A DNA stretch of 26,043 nt from a virus. Made by a program: the position numbers and the translations under genes. How positions within the stretch are numbered: the first letter of the stretch is position 1; each line of letters starts with the position of its first letter. The stretch is from the IMG/VR virus record IMGVR_UViG_3300046368_000068, positions 1 to 26,043 of that record; one strand, written 5' to 3'. Of the stretch, positions 1 through 5,612 are shown in pieces. The notes below the pieces were generated by a model, which saw only the letters and a list, made by a program, of their open reading frames with translations, had not been told where the DNA came from and ran no database searches.

Positions 1-102
1 CACTATTGGAAAGTGTAGCAAAACAACAACAAAAGCAGTCGACCACAACTGAAACTCGTTTTTTAAAACTAACTAACAATGCAAGATTTACACCAACAGA
101 AA
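1..102 (+). repeat. Leader direct repeat, copy 1
   Basis: These 102 bases are identical to 25558-25659. The repeat consists of a 78-nt untranslated leader plus the first eight codons (MQDLHQQK) of the following gene. After it the two copies diverge completely: here into a membrane protein gene, at the other site into a soluble protein gene. It contains a short inverted repeat (ACACT/AGTGT, complete only in the right-hand copy, where one more upstream base is present) and ends in the A-rich start region 'aactaacaATG'. The identity is seen directly. A role as a shared promoter/leader is inferred. Confidence 0.95.
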
Positions 103-309
103 TTTTTAGATGCTAAATTAGAGCTTGGAACACAAGTACAATTCTTTAGCTTTACATTAACTCAATTATGCTCATATTTAATGGTTTTAGCGTTTCTAAC
201 GCTACTTCTATTGAATTTGATACCAACATACTACACAGAGGTATTAAGTCTTTATACTGGCTCTTTTATCACTATGGTAGTTTTTTACATTATATACGGA
301 ACTAATTAA
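79..309 (+). CDS. Small membrane protein with two predicted TM helices
   Basis: This is a 76-residue protein of unknown function. Residues about 24-48 and 57-73 are almost entirely hydrophobic, giving a helical hairpin anchored in the inner membrane. The N-terminal 20 residues are polar and probably cytoplasmic. The ATG lies in a strong A-rich leader (aactaacaATG), typical of Bacteroidota start regions. The first eight residues, MQDLHQQK, are shared with an unrelated protein encoded at 25636. The 5' end of this gene recurs at 25925, where the window ends. It heads the early gene cluster, so a superinfection or membrane-takeover role is more plausible than lysis, but this is a guess. No family is recognised. 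Confidence 0.8.
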   Translation: MQDLHQQKFLDAKLELGTQVQFFSFTLTQLCSYLMVLAFLTLLLLNLIPTYYTEVLSLYTGSFITMVVFYIIYGTN

Positions 310-323
310 AATCAATAAATATT

Positions 324-797
324 ATGAAAAAAGTAGTAAAAACAGTAAAATCAGATGGCTCTTTTGAGTCGCAATACGGACACTTCTACAAGTGGCTATT
401 AGAGTTTGAAGATGGATTTAAGGGCGAGTACCTATCCAAGACTGAAACTCAAAACAAATTTATAGAAGGTCAAGAGGCTGAAATAGAAGTTAATACAAGA
501 GAGTACAACGGTACTACAATTAACAAGATTAAACCAGCTTCTACGTTTCAAGGTGGGCAATTTAATTCAACTGCAAATCAATCTAACAAGATGTCTAAAG
601 AAGAATGGAACGCTAAAGATTTAAAGAAAGAAACAGCAATAGCAAAACAAGTATCTCTTAAATGTGCTATAGATTATTGTATAGCAAACTCTGGAGGACC
701 AGCAGAAATTATTGAGATTGCTGATGCTTTCAAACAATGGATATTAAACGATGTAAAACCTAAATCAACAAAAAATGGAAACGACCTACCTTTTTAG
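324..797 (+). CDS. Putative single-stranded DNA-binding protein
   Basis: The protein has 157 residues. Residues about 1-60 are rich in alternating beta-strand pattern and aromatic/basic residues, compatible with an OB fold. A Gln/Asn/Ser linker follows, then a helical segment at about 100-140. The C-terminus is NDLPF, very like the acidic tip (D-D-I-P-F) that bacterial SSB proteins use to recruit partners. Its position at the head of the replication genes fits coating of single-stranded DNA during replication. The ATG at 324 follows an AT-rich spacer of 14 bases after the previous stop. The fold assignment is inferred from composition and the tip, not from a clear motif. A recombination annealing protein is the alternative. 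Confidence 0.5.
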   Translation: MKKVVKTVKSDGSFESQYGHFYKWLLEFEDGFKGEYLSKTETQNKFIEGQEAEIEVNTREYNGTTINKIKPASTFQGGQFNSTANQSNKMSKEEWNAKDLKKETAIAKQVSLKCAIDYCIANSGGPAEIIEIADAFKQWILNDVKPKSTKNGNDLPF

Positions 798-1047
798 TAA
801 AGAATCACGAGACGAAGTTTATGACCACGATACTAGCTATTGCTTTAGATTAAGACGTAAGGGTTGGATACACCTAAACAAGAAAGCTACTAAGCTCATT
901 GAACACGATGACCATTACGAAGTAAAATTAGCTGACTGGTATATAAACATTGGAGATAAATTTATAACAGAAACAATAGCAAGACAAGACAAATGTAAAG
1001 ATTTGCAAGATTATTATTACTTTTTAAAGAATGTAAAAGATGACTAA
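775..1047 (+). CDS. Hypothetical early protein
   Basis: This 90-residue protein is rich in charged and aromatic residues (several Tyr and Trp, a YYY run near residue 80) and has no membrane segment or signal peptide. It overlaps the SSB-like gene by 23 bases, and its stop overlaps the next start, so it is translated as part of the early operon. No family is recognised. The dense charged/aromatic composition suggests a small cytoplasmic protein, possibly a DNA mimic or host modulator, but nothing in the sequence shows that. Confidence 0.7.
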   Translation: METTYLFSKESRDEVYDHDTSYCFRLRRKGWIHLNKKATKLIEHDDHYEVKLADWYINIGDKFITETIARQDKCKDLQDYYYFLKNVKDD

Positions 1048-1228
1048 AAAAGAACGAATAGACAAGATTCTAAAAGATTCTCACTTGATAATCAACGAGG
1101 CTACTGGTACAGACATCAGTAAGACTAGGAAAGACGAAGCAAGGAGAGAATCAAGAAAGAAGCTAAGAGAGCTAAAAGACTTAGCTCCAGTAATTTATGA
1201 ACGAGTAAAAGTAGAATTTGATGGATAA
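1040..1228 (+). CDS. Hypothetical small helical protein
   Basis: A 62-residue, highly charged (Lys/Arg/Glu) protein predicted to be almost entirely helical, with a central segment of alternating Arg and Glu around residues 29-45. It overlaps the preceding gene by 8 bases and the next start by 8 bases (ATGGATAA), the usual coupling in this cluster. It is a single soluble helical bundle or coiled coil. Function is unknown. Confidence 0.65.
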   Translation: MTKKERIDKILKDSHLIINEATGTDISKTRKDEARRESRKKLRELKDLAPVIYERVKVEFDG

Positions 1229-1610
1229 AGTGGAGAGAGTAAAGAACGTGGTCTGCTACGTTGGTAAAATTAAAAAAACTGAGCTTATTTCTAAAAGAAG
1301 AGATAGATACATAGTAGATAACAGACGAATGGCTTTTGTACTTTGTAGAGATGTTTTAGAGATGGGATGGACACAAATAGCTAGAGAGTTTAAACTCAAT
1401 CACGCTAGTGTTATGCACCACTACAAAAAGCACAAAGATTTAATTATATTTGACGAATACTACAGAGATAAGTATTTAGATATGCTTGAGGTGTTTAAAT
1501 TACAAATAGACTATGTAGAGCCAAAAGAGCTAATTAGAGAAGTAGTAAACATCAAAAGAAAGAGATATAACGATTATTTAAAACAAAAACTAAAAAACAA
1601 TGAAAACTAA
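1221..1610 (+). CDS. DnaA domain IV-like DNA-binding protein
   Basis: Residues about 35-70 (129-residue form) fit the C-terminal DNA-binding domain of DnaA: a helix with RR.A..L.RD, then TQIAREF, then an N-H-A-S-V-M-H-H segment corresponding to the DnaA signature in which T/A-S/T-V-H contacts the DnaA box. The AAA+ ATPase domain is absent, so this is a stand-alone domain. It would bind specific sites, possibly at the phage origin, or compete with host DnaA. I chose ATG at 1221 over an in-frame TTG one codon upstream. It overlaps the previous gene by 8 bases. The C-terminal half (70-129) is a charged helical extension of unknown role. Confidence 0.65.
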   Translation: MDKVERVKNVVCYVGKIKKTELISKRRDRYIVDNRRMAFVLCRDVLEMGWTQIAREFKLNHASVMHHYKKHKDLIIFDEYYRDKYLDMLEVFKLQIDYVEPKELIREVVNIKRKRYNDYLKQKLKNNEN

Positions 1611-1821
1611 ATTATCACAGAAACAGAAAGTATTAAGACATCTTAAAGAGATTGGACCAATAACACCAGTACAAGCATTCTTTGACTATAGCATTATGCG
1701 ACTAGCAGCAGTAATATTTGATTTGAAAGAAGCTGGTAATAATATTGAGACTACTATATTACACAGCGAGAATAAGTTTGGAGAGCCAGTTCACTATGCT
1801 CAATACAAATTAGAACAATGA
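1600..1821 (+). CDS. Winged-helix phage DNA-binding protein
   Basis: The 73-residue protein has the layout of a widespread phage helix-turn-helix family: a basic start (QKQKVLRHLKE), a turn with ITPVQAF, a recognition-helix-like segment IMRLAAVIFDLKEAG, and a wing of two strands ending in HYAQYKL. The domain fills the whole protein. Relatives often sit next to replication genes. It overlaps the DnaA-like gene by 11 bases and the replication initiator by 4 (ATGA), so the three are translationally coupled. It could be a replication accessory factor or a small transcription regulator. The choice between them is inference from context. Confidence 0.65.
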   Translation: MKTKLSQKQKVLRHLKEIGPITPVQAFFDYSIMRLAAVIFDLKEAGNNIETTILHSENKFGEPVHYAQYKLEQ

Positions 1822-2522
1822 GAAGGATTAGAGTAGAAAAGTCCACTAACTATACAACTATAAACAATGAGTTTATATTTAACAAGGACTTATCGTTAAA
1901 AGCTAAGGGGTTGCTATGTCACCTCTTGGCTTTACCTAACGATTGGAAGTTATACGTGGAGGAGGTAGAGAAATGGCATACAGACGGCAAGGCTGCAATC
2001 TATTCAGCGTTTAAGGAGCTGACATCTAATGGCTATATGAAACGAGAGCAAAAACGTGAAAAAGGCAAGATAGTTTCTTGGGATTATATAGTCTTTGAAA
2101 AACCACATACCGATTTTCAAGATGTAGAAAATCAAGATGTAGAAATTCTAGATGTAGAAAATCGACCACTACTAAATACTAATAATACTAATAACTTAAA
2201 TAAACTAAATACTAATAATACTAAAACAGAAGGAGATTATCCTTTTGAATTAAATTTAGAGGCTTGGAATTTATGGAAAGAATTTAGGAAAGAGCAATTT
2301 AGAACTACCTACAAAAAACTAGGAGAAGCTGCTGCGATTTCCAAGCTATTAAGAATCTCCAACAACAACAAAGAAAACCAGGCGCAGATTATTCAGCAGT
2401 CTATTGAGAATGGATGGAAGGGATTATTTGAGCTGAAAACAGAAAAACAAACCAAAGTCCAAAAGATACTAACTAACTATCAGAAAGGACTAGAAATGAT
2501 AAACAAAGAATATAATGACTAA
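1818..2522 (+). CDS. Replication initiator, helix-turn-helix (RepO/RepA-like)
   Basis: The 234-residue protein starts with the domain typical of phage/plasmid initiators: R-V-E-K...Y-T-T-I-N, then LSLKAKGLLCHLLALPNDW, a winged helix with the recognition helix near residues 58-75 (AAIYSAFKELTSNGYM), and a wing ending DYIVFEKP at about 96. Residues 102-116 are three near-copies of DVEN-type pentapeptides encoded by 15-bp DNA repeats. Residues 117-137 are Asn/Thr/Leu-rich linker encoded by AT-rich direct repeats. A C-terminal helical region follows (about 145-234), in the place where related proteins contact the helicase or its loader. The arrangement parallels lambda O, whose gene contains the origin. 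It is the likely origin-recognition protein of this phage. Confidence 0.8.
   Translation: MRRIRVEKSTNYTTINNEFIFNKDLSLKAKGLLCHLLALPNDWKLYVEEVEKWHTDGKAAIYSAFKELTSNGYMKREQKREKGKIVSWDYIVFEKPHTDFQDVENQDVEILDVENRPLLNTNNTNNLNKLNTNNTKTEGDYPFELNLEAWNLWKEFRKEQFRTTYKKLGEAAAISKLLRISNNNKENQAQIIQQSIENGWKGLFELKTEKQTKVQKILTNYQKGLEMINKEYND
2121..2226. other. Candidate replication origin inside the initiator gene
   Basis: Three tandem 15-bp units start with GATGTAGAAA (2121-2135, 2136-2150, 2151-2165). Copies 1 and 3 differ at only one base, and copy 2 at two to three. An inverted GATTTTC precedes them at 2112. Directly after is a roughly 60-bp stretch that is almost only A and T, holding a perfect 21-bp direct repeat (2171-2191 and 2204-2224). 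Iterons followed by an AT-rich unwinding region between the two domains of an initiator gene is the arrangement of lambda-type origins. The repeats are seen directly. The origin function is inferred. Confidence 0.5.
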
Positions 2523-2763
2523 AGAACAAACAGCAGAACTAAATCTATTAATTGCTACCTTTCGCTGCTTTAATGAGCAACTATACAATCTAAAAGGCTC
2601 ACACTCTGGAGTAGTAAAGATGAAGTTTAATAGGCTAGTAAAAGTGGCTAATCAATATGAGAGAGAGATAGTCCAATGGACAGAGGGAAGTGAACAACTA
2701 GAGCTGATATATGACAGTCTAATGGAAGTATTAATAGAAGTTAAAAAGCAAGTAAATGAGTAA
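2515..2763 (+). CDS. Hypothetical small helical protein
   Basis: This 82-residue protein is predicted to be helical throughout, with regular Leu/Ile/Val spacing in residues 1-25 and 55-80 suggesting a two- or three-helix bundle. It has no recognised motif. It starts within the last codons of the initiator gene (8-base overlap), and its stop overlaps the ATGAGTAA start of the next small gene. The position directly behind an initiator would suit a helicase-loader helper or a structural partner, but there is no sequence evidence for that. Confidence 0.65.
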   Translation: MTKEQTAELNLLIATFRCFNEQLYNLKGSHSGVVKMKFNRLVKVANQYEREIVQWTEGSEQLELIYDSLMEVLIEVKKQVNE

Positions 2764-2923
2764 ATATTACGAGATTAAAAAACGTGAGGATGTAACGGTT
2801 AAAAATATGCTTGAGATATATGGCAAAAGCTCTAAGTATAGAAAGAAAATAACTTGGGACGCCTTTTACTTAATAACTGGATGGACACATATACAAATAA
2901 CAAAAGATGAAAGACAAAAGTAA
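2756..2923 (+). CDS. Hypothetical 55-residue basic protein
   Basis: A short open frame (MSKYYEIKKR... ending THIQITKDERQK) fills what would otherwise be the only sizeable hole in the early region. It overlaps the upstream gene by 8 bases (ATGAGTAA) and the downstream gene by 17 bases, the same coupling used by its neighbours. It is basic, with an alternating strand-helix pattern and no hydrophobic segment. The function is unknown. The tight packing is the main reason to believe it is real. Confidence 0.6.
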   Translation: MSKYYEIKKREDVTVKNMLEIYGKSSKYRKKITWDAFYLITGWTHIQITKDERQK

Positions 2924-3329
2924 ACAAGTATGGTATTTATATGCCAATGATATAAAAGAACTAAAAAGAGAATGCTATGAGATAATAGCAACGCTTTATG
3001 TACAGCTAGGACAAGCTCCAGAAGCTGAGATAGTAGTTCAGATGACTAATCTATTTTGCAACGACTTAGCTACTAACTATGGCTCTATGGAATTAGATGA
3101 GGTAAAGTTTGCTCTTAATAAACACATAAGAGAGAACGATGGACCACACTTTGTAAACGTACCAACGTGGAATGAGGCTCTAAGAAGTTACAAGATGACT
3201 AAAGCACTAAAAAAACAAACTAATCAAATAGACCAATACGAAGTCTACAAAAAGCGTGTTGAGTCATTTAGCAAGGTTATTGATAAGAGAGAAACTAAAA
3301 AGATAGGCAATGCCCACAACAATAAGTAA
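2907..3329 (+). CDS. Hypothetical replication-region protein
   Basis: The protein has 140 residues and is predicted mostly helical, with a charged C-terminal third (residues 95-140, many Lys/Arg/Glu). Residues about 15-75 include an amphipathic repeat with ...ELKRECYEII... and ...LNKHIREND, and the segment around 80-95 contains PTWNEALRSY. Its position between the initiator and a NinG nuclease suggests a replication or recombination accessory role, for instance a loader-like function, since this phage has no helicase or polymerase of its own. I do not recognise the family. It overlaps the next gene by 20 bases. Confidence 0.65.
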   Translation: MKDKSKQVWYLYANDIKELKRECYEIIATLYVQLGQAPEAEIVVQMTNLFCNDLATNYGSMELDEVKFALNKHIRENDGPHFVNVPTWNEALRSYKMTKALKKQTNQIDQYEVYKKRVESFSKVIDKRETKKIGNAHNNK

Positions 3330-3699
3330 ACTAAAGAAAAAGCTAGATGTATTGTTTAGTCAGTACATAAGACGTAGAAATGCAGACCACTTAGGTAGAG
3401 TTAAGTGCTTCACTTGTGGAATAGAGAAACATTGGAAAGAGCAACAAGCTGGACACTTTCAAAGTCGTTCACACCACTCTACTCGTTGGGATGAGGTAAA
3501 CGTTCAAGTCCAATGCGTTAAGTGCAATATGTTTAGACAAGGAGAGCAATATAAGTTTGGACTATACTTAGACGATAGGTTTGGAGATGGCACAGCAGAG
3601 GAGTTAGAAAACAGAGCAAAGACAATAGTAAAACTAAACAGAGTAGACTATGAAGAAGCAATCGAACGATACAAACAAAAGATTAATGAGCTGGATTAA
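3310..3699 (+). CDS. ninG: NinG/Rap-like recombination nuclease
   Basis: The 129-residue protein carries the NinG (lambda Rap) signature: a basic helical start, the motif VKCFTCG with Cys33 and Cys36, HWKEQQAGHF with His49, QSRSHHSTRWDE, and VQCVKCNMFRQGEQYKFG with Cys69 and Cys72. The four cysteines plus the central histidines form the zinc-bound HNH-like core. In lambda the protein is a Holliday-junction/D-loop endonuclease that directs recombination. Its length is shorter than lambda's (about 200) but matches the many compact phage versions. The ATG at 3310 is in the end of the previous gene. It probably resolves replication or recombination intermediates for this phage. Confidence 0.85.
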   Translation: MPTTISKLKKKLDVLFSQYIRRRNADHLGRVKCFTCGIEKHWKEQQAGHFQSRSHHSTRWDEVNVQVQCVKCNMFRQGEQYKFGLYLDDRFGDGTAEELENRAKTIVKLNRVDYEEAIERYKQKINELD

Positions 3700-3732
3700 C
3701 AATCGATTGTTTAAAACTTTAGACCCAAAAGA

Positions 3733-3762
3733 TTGGGAAATTGAATCTATTTTATATATTTA
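3733..3762 (+). promoter_or_regulatory. Weak candidate Bacteroidota promoter
   Basis: A TTG at 3733-3735 is followed after 19 bp by TATATTTA (3755-3762), seven of eight matches to TAnnTTTG. It lies in the only short non-coding gap in this part of the early region (3700-3767) and directly precedes the ATG at 3768, so the message would be almost leaderless. In such AT-rich DNA a match like this can arise by chance. Confidence 0.25.
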
Positions 3763-3767
3763 CAACA

Positions 3768-4133
3768 ATGAAAAAGACAGTAATATTCGAGGGAGGAGTG
3801 AACAAGGTAAGCACTCTAGCAGACGGAACTCTTAGTATTAACATACATACACAAGAGCTACCAGAGGAAACAATGATGAGAGTGTTTAGCTTACGTAAGT
3901 CTCCTGGAATGGTTCTAATAAGCTCTGACGATATAAGCAAGGCAGAGGTTGAAGAGGTTGAGAAGTTTACCACAGACTTTGAAGTAGGTAAGACTAAGAC
4001 AGCTTCACAAAGATTAAGAGCTGTACTATACAGAGTATGGGAGCAAAGCGAACAAGCTTACGATTTTCCCATATGGTATGAATCACAAATGGAAAGAATA
4101 ATAAACAAGTATAAAACAACACTTGAGCAATAA
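3768..4133 (+). CDS. Hypothetical protein, conserved-looking phage early gene
   Basis: A 121-residue protein. Residues 1-35 look like a beta sheet (KKTVIFEGGVNKVSTLADGT, then SINIHTQEL). Residues 45-60 hold a hydrophobic strand (GMVLISSDD), and the remainder is helical, ending in a basic tail. I chose ATG 3768 (acaacaATG) over an upstream in-frame TTG at 3741 because it has the A-rich leader seen at other starts in the window. No catalytic motif is visible and function is unknown. It may be an accessory factor of the preceding recombination module. Confidence 0.65.
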   Translation: MKKTVIFEGGVNKVSTLADGTLSINIHTQELPEETMMRVFSLRKSPGMVLISSDDISKAEVEEVEKFTTDFEVGKTKTASQRLRAVLYRVWEQSEQAYDFPIWYESQMERIINKYKTTLEQ

Positions 4134-4344
4134 TAGGGCAACCAGGCATCAAGAGATTTGGAAGAGAACGAAGAACGGACTAGAGCTTGTATTACCCAAA
4201 AAGATTAAAACAGACATAGGATTTCAGCTAATGTTTGGACATAGAGAGGACTACAGAGTAGAAGAAAAAAGAATAGAAGATAACGCAAACAGATACCAAG
4301 CAAAAACATATTTAAGCATTGAAGATTTTAAGCAGCATATTTAG
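4123..4344 (+). CDS. Hypothetical protein with TTG start
   Basis: This 73-residue, strongly basic frame has no ATG until mid-protein. The first usable start is TTG at 4123, overlapping the previous stop by 11 bases (TTGAGCAATAA). It has no hydrophobic segment. The N-terminal third is rich in Arg/Lys/Gln, and the end (YLSIEDFKQHI) is amphipathic helix. The tight packing with both neighbours argues that it is translated. Function is unknown, and the start codon remains uncertain. Confidence 0.5.
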   Translation: MSNNRATRHQEIWKRTKNGLELVLPKKIKTDIGFQLMFGHREDYRVEEKRIEDNANRYQAKTYLSIEDFKQHI

Positions 4345-4504
4345 AACACTATTAGCACTATTAGTTATAGTCAGTTGTTTACCTATATTTGTAGTAATAT
4401 TTTTACACTTTTTTATAGTGGGATTTGTAGCAGAAGAAAACAAAAGAAATGACGATAAAACAAATGCAAGAAAAACAAATGAAGAAAGCATTGAGCAAGT
4501 ATAG
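4319..4504 (+). CDS. Small membrane protein with TTG start
   Basis: The 61-residue frame begins with TTG at 4319, since no ATG is available. Residues about 6-36 are one long hydrophobic stretch with a Pro near position 22 (enough for one long or two short membrane helices). A highly charged cytoplasmic-type tail follows (EENKRNDDKTNARKTNEES). It overlaps its neighbours: 26 bases upstream and 56 bases downstream with the Fis-like frame. A hydrophobic frame can arise by chance in AT-rich DNA, but the clean hydrophobic/charged split supports a real protein. Its role is unknown. Confidence 0.45.
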   Translation: MKILSSIFRTLLALLVIVSCLPIFVVIFLHFFIVGFVAEENKRNDDKTNARKTNEESIEQV

Positions 4505-4601
4505 TACTATAGAAGAAGCTGCTAAAGTTTTAGGTATAAGTGCTAGAAAGTTATATTTCTTTAAAAGAAAATTAAAAGATGAAGATAATAGCATCGGTTA
4601 G
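4449..4601 (+). CDS. Fis-type helix-turn-helix mini-protein
   Basis: A 50-residue frame. After the start MTIKQMQEKQ it reads MKKALSKYSTIEEAAKVLGI, then SARKLYFFKRKLK. This matches the Fis/NtrC C-terminal helix-turn-helix (A-L...A-A..L-G-I-S...L-Y.K.K-L): first helix KKALSKY, second helix IEEAAKVLGI, recognition helix SARKLYFFKRK. The domain makes up nearly the entire protein, so it is probably a small dimeric DNA-binding regulator or architectural protein. It overlaps the membrane-protein frame by 56 bases and the next gene by 23. Translation could start at 4449, 4464 or 4479. The motif is clear. The target is unknown. Confidence 0.65.
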   Translation: MTIKQMQEKQMKKALSKYSTIEEAAKVLGISARKLYFFKRKLKDEDNSIG

Positions 4602-4773
4602 TATAGAGGTTAGAGTAGACGATACAGAGTTATTAGACGATGCTAAGGAAAGAGCAATAGACGAACTAATAGACTCTTTAGAGGATTGGATAAACAATAA
4701 CGGTATACCACCAATAATATCTATAGAGTATAAGCTGCCGGAGATAGATGAGAATCAGCAATTTTTAAACTAA
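4579..4773 (+). CDS. Hypothetical acidic small protein
   Basis: The protein is 64 residues and very acidic. It begins with a regular beta strand (IIASVSIEVRVDDTE), followed by one long amphipathic helix (residues 20-40, AKERAIDELIDSLEDW) and another strand (PPIISIEYKLPE). The beta-alpha-beta arrangement suggests a small folded domain, and the strong negative charge is compatible with a DNA mimic. No family is recognised. It overlaps the HNH gene by a single base (TAATG). Confidence 0.6.
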   Translation: MKIIASVSIEVRVDDTELLDDAKERAIDELIDSLEDWINNNGIPPIISIEYKLPEIDENQQFLN

Positions 4774-5114
4774 TGCCAAGTCTACCAAAAGGAAAGAAAA
4801 AGAAATGGATAGCAAGTAGTAAGAAGACTACTGGCTTTACTGAGAAGCATAAGTCTGAGAACTATGACTTCTATAATAGTAGAGCTTGGAGACAGCTTAG
4901 AAAGTGGCATATAGAACGAGAGCCTCATTGTAGATGGTGTACTGAAGAAGGCAAAGTAAATTATAAAGATAAAATAATCATTGACCACATAATAGAGATT
5001 AAAGACGGTGGAGATAGATTAAACCAAGACAATCTACAGACTTTATGTCTACCACATCACAATCAAAAGACAGCGTGGGCAAAATCAAAACGTAAAAGAA
5101 ATGGCAAAGAGTAG
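4773..5114 (+). CDS. HNH endonuclease
   Basis: The 113-residue protein has the phage HNH arrangement: a lysine-rich start, the family-typical YNSRAWRQLRKW, a zinc pair Cys53/Cys56 (PHCRWC), the catalytic DH at 71-72 (IIIDHIIEIKDGG), the Asn-containing loop (RLNQDNLQ), and the second zinc pair with the third H-N-H histidines (LCLPHHNQKT, Cys92, His95/96). Such proteins next to terminase genes stimulate the large terminase to cut at cos ends in HK97-like phages. The small terminase gene is about 600 bp downstream, so this is the likely role here. The alternative is a free-standing homing nuclease. Confidence 0.85.
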   Translation: MPSLPKGKKKKWIASSKKTTGFTEKHKSENYDFYNSRAWRQLRKWHIEREPHCRWCTEEGKVNYKDKIIIDHIIEIKDGGDRLNQDNLQTLCLPHHNQKTAWAKSKRKRNGKE

Positions 5115-5388
5115 ATACTATTACGACTATACAAGGAATAAAGACGAAGCTAAAGAAGTTATAGAGGACTTAAAGAGTAATCCTATACCTAACTACTATG
5201 TAGGTAACACTTATGGCTATGAAGCTAGGAAAGTATGTGAGGACTGGGATTTAAGCTATAACATAGGCACAGCAGTAACCTATCTACTTAGAAGCTCATA
5301 TAAGCACGACAGCCCTTACGATTGCATACAGAAGGCTATAAATCATTTACAATTTGAATTAGATAAACTAAACAACAGAGAACAATGA
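5101..5388 (+). CDS. DUF3310-like (SaV-type) protein
   Basis: In this 95-residue protein, residues about 28-88 follow the DUF3310 pattern common in phages: NYYVGNTYGYEARKVCEDW, L-S-Y-N-I-G-T-A-V-T-Y-L-L-R, then a helix CIQKAINHLQFELDKL. In this family a short helix carrying W-x-L-x-[FY]-x-x-G-N/T is followed by a Y-[IL]-x-R motif and a long amphipathic helix. The function is poorly known. A nucleotide-kinase-like role and interactions with host enzymes have been suggested for relatives. It overlaps the HNH gene by 14 bases and the next by 4. Confidence 0.65.
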   Translation: MAKSRYYYDYTRNKDEAKEVIEDLKSNPIPNYYVGNTYGYEARKVCEDWDLSYNIGTAVTYLLRSSYKHDSPYDCIQKAINHLQFELDKLNNREQ

Positions 5389-5612
5389 CAAGCGAACTAC
5401 TAGACTTATTCGAGGAAGCTAAGCGAATAATAGACAAGCAAGAGCAACTAATTAAGCTACAACAATCATTAATAAAGACAATGCAACAAGGACTGCAAGG
5501 AGTAGAACTAAACGAGTTACTACTAAAGAAACAACTAGCAGACTTACAAGAGGAGTTGATGACCGTTACTAATGATTATATAGATGTAATGGGGGGGGGC
5601 GAAAAAGTATAA
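5385..5612 (+). CDS. Coiled-coil protein ending in a G9 tract
   Basis: A 75-residue protein, nearly all helix, with heptad-like spacing of Leu/Ile from residue 4 to 60 (LFEEAKRIIDKQEQLIKLQQ and following), indicating a coiled coil. Near the 3' end the gene contains nine consecutive G (5591-5599), coding G-G-G before the stop at 5610. One extra G, or a -1 ribosomal slip there, would read through for 37 more codons to 5713. The G9 run is out of character for this AT-rich DNA. Function is unknown. It lies just before the packaging genes and the probable cos region. Confidence 0.65.
   Translation: MTSELLDLFEEAKRIIDKQEQLIKLQQSLIKTMQQGLQGVELNELLLKKQLADLQEELMTVTNDYIDVMGGGEKV

Noticed and set aside
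3650-3835. 61-codon open frame across the end of the NinG gene
   Set aside because: It overlaps the real neighbours by 50 and 68 bases, far more than other pairs here. The shorter version from ATG 3687 has a tail in a frame over a convincing gene, and the peptide looks random (Arg/Ser-rich end).
4782-4988. Minus-strand hydrophobic frame opposite the HNH gene
   Set aside because: The hydrophobicity comes from reading Lys/Glu-rich sequence backwards. The plus-strand HNH motifs are unambiguous.
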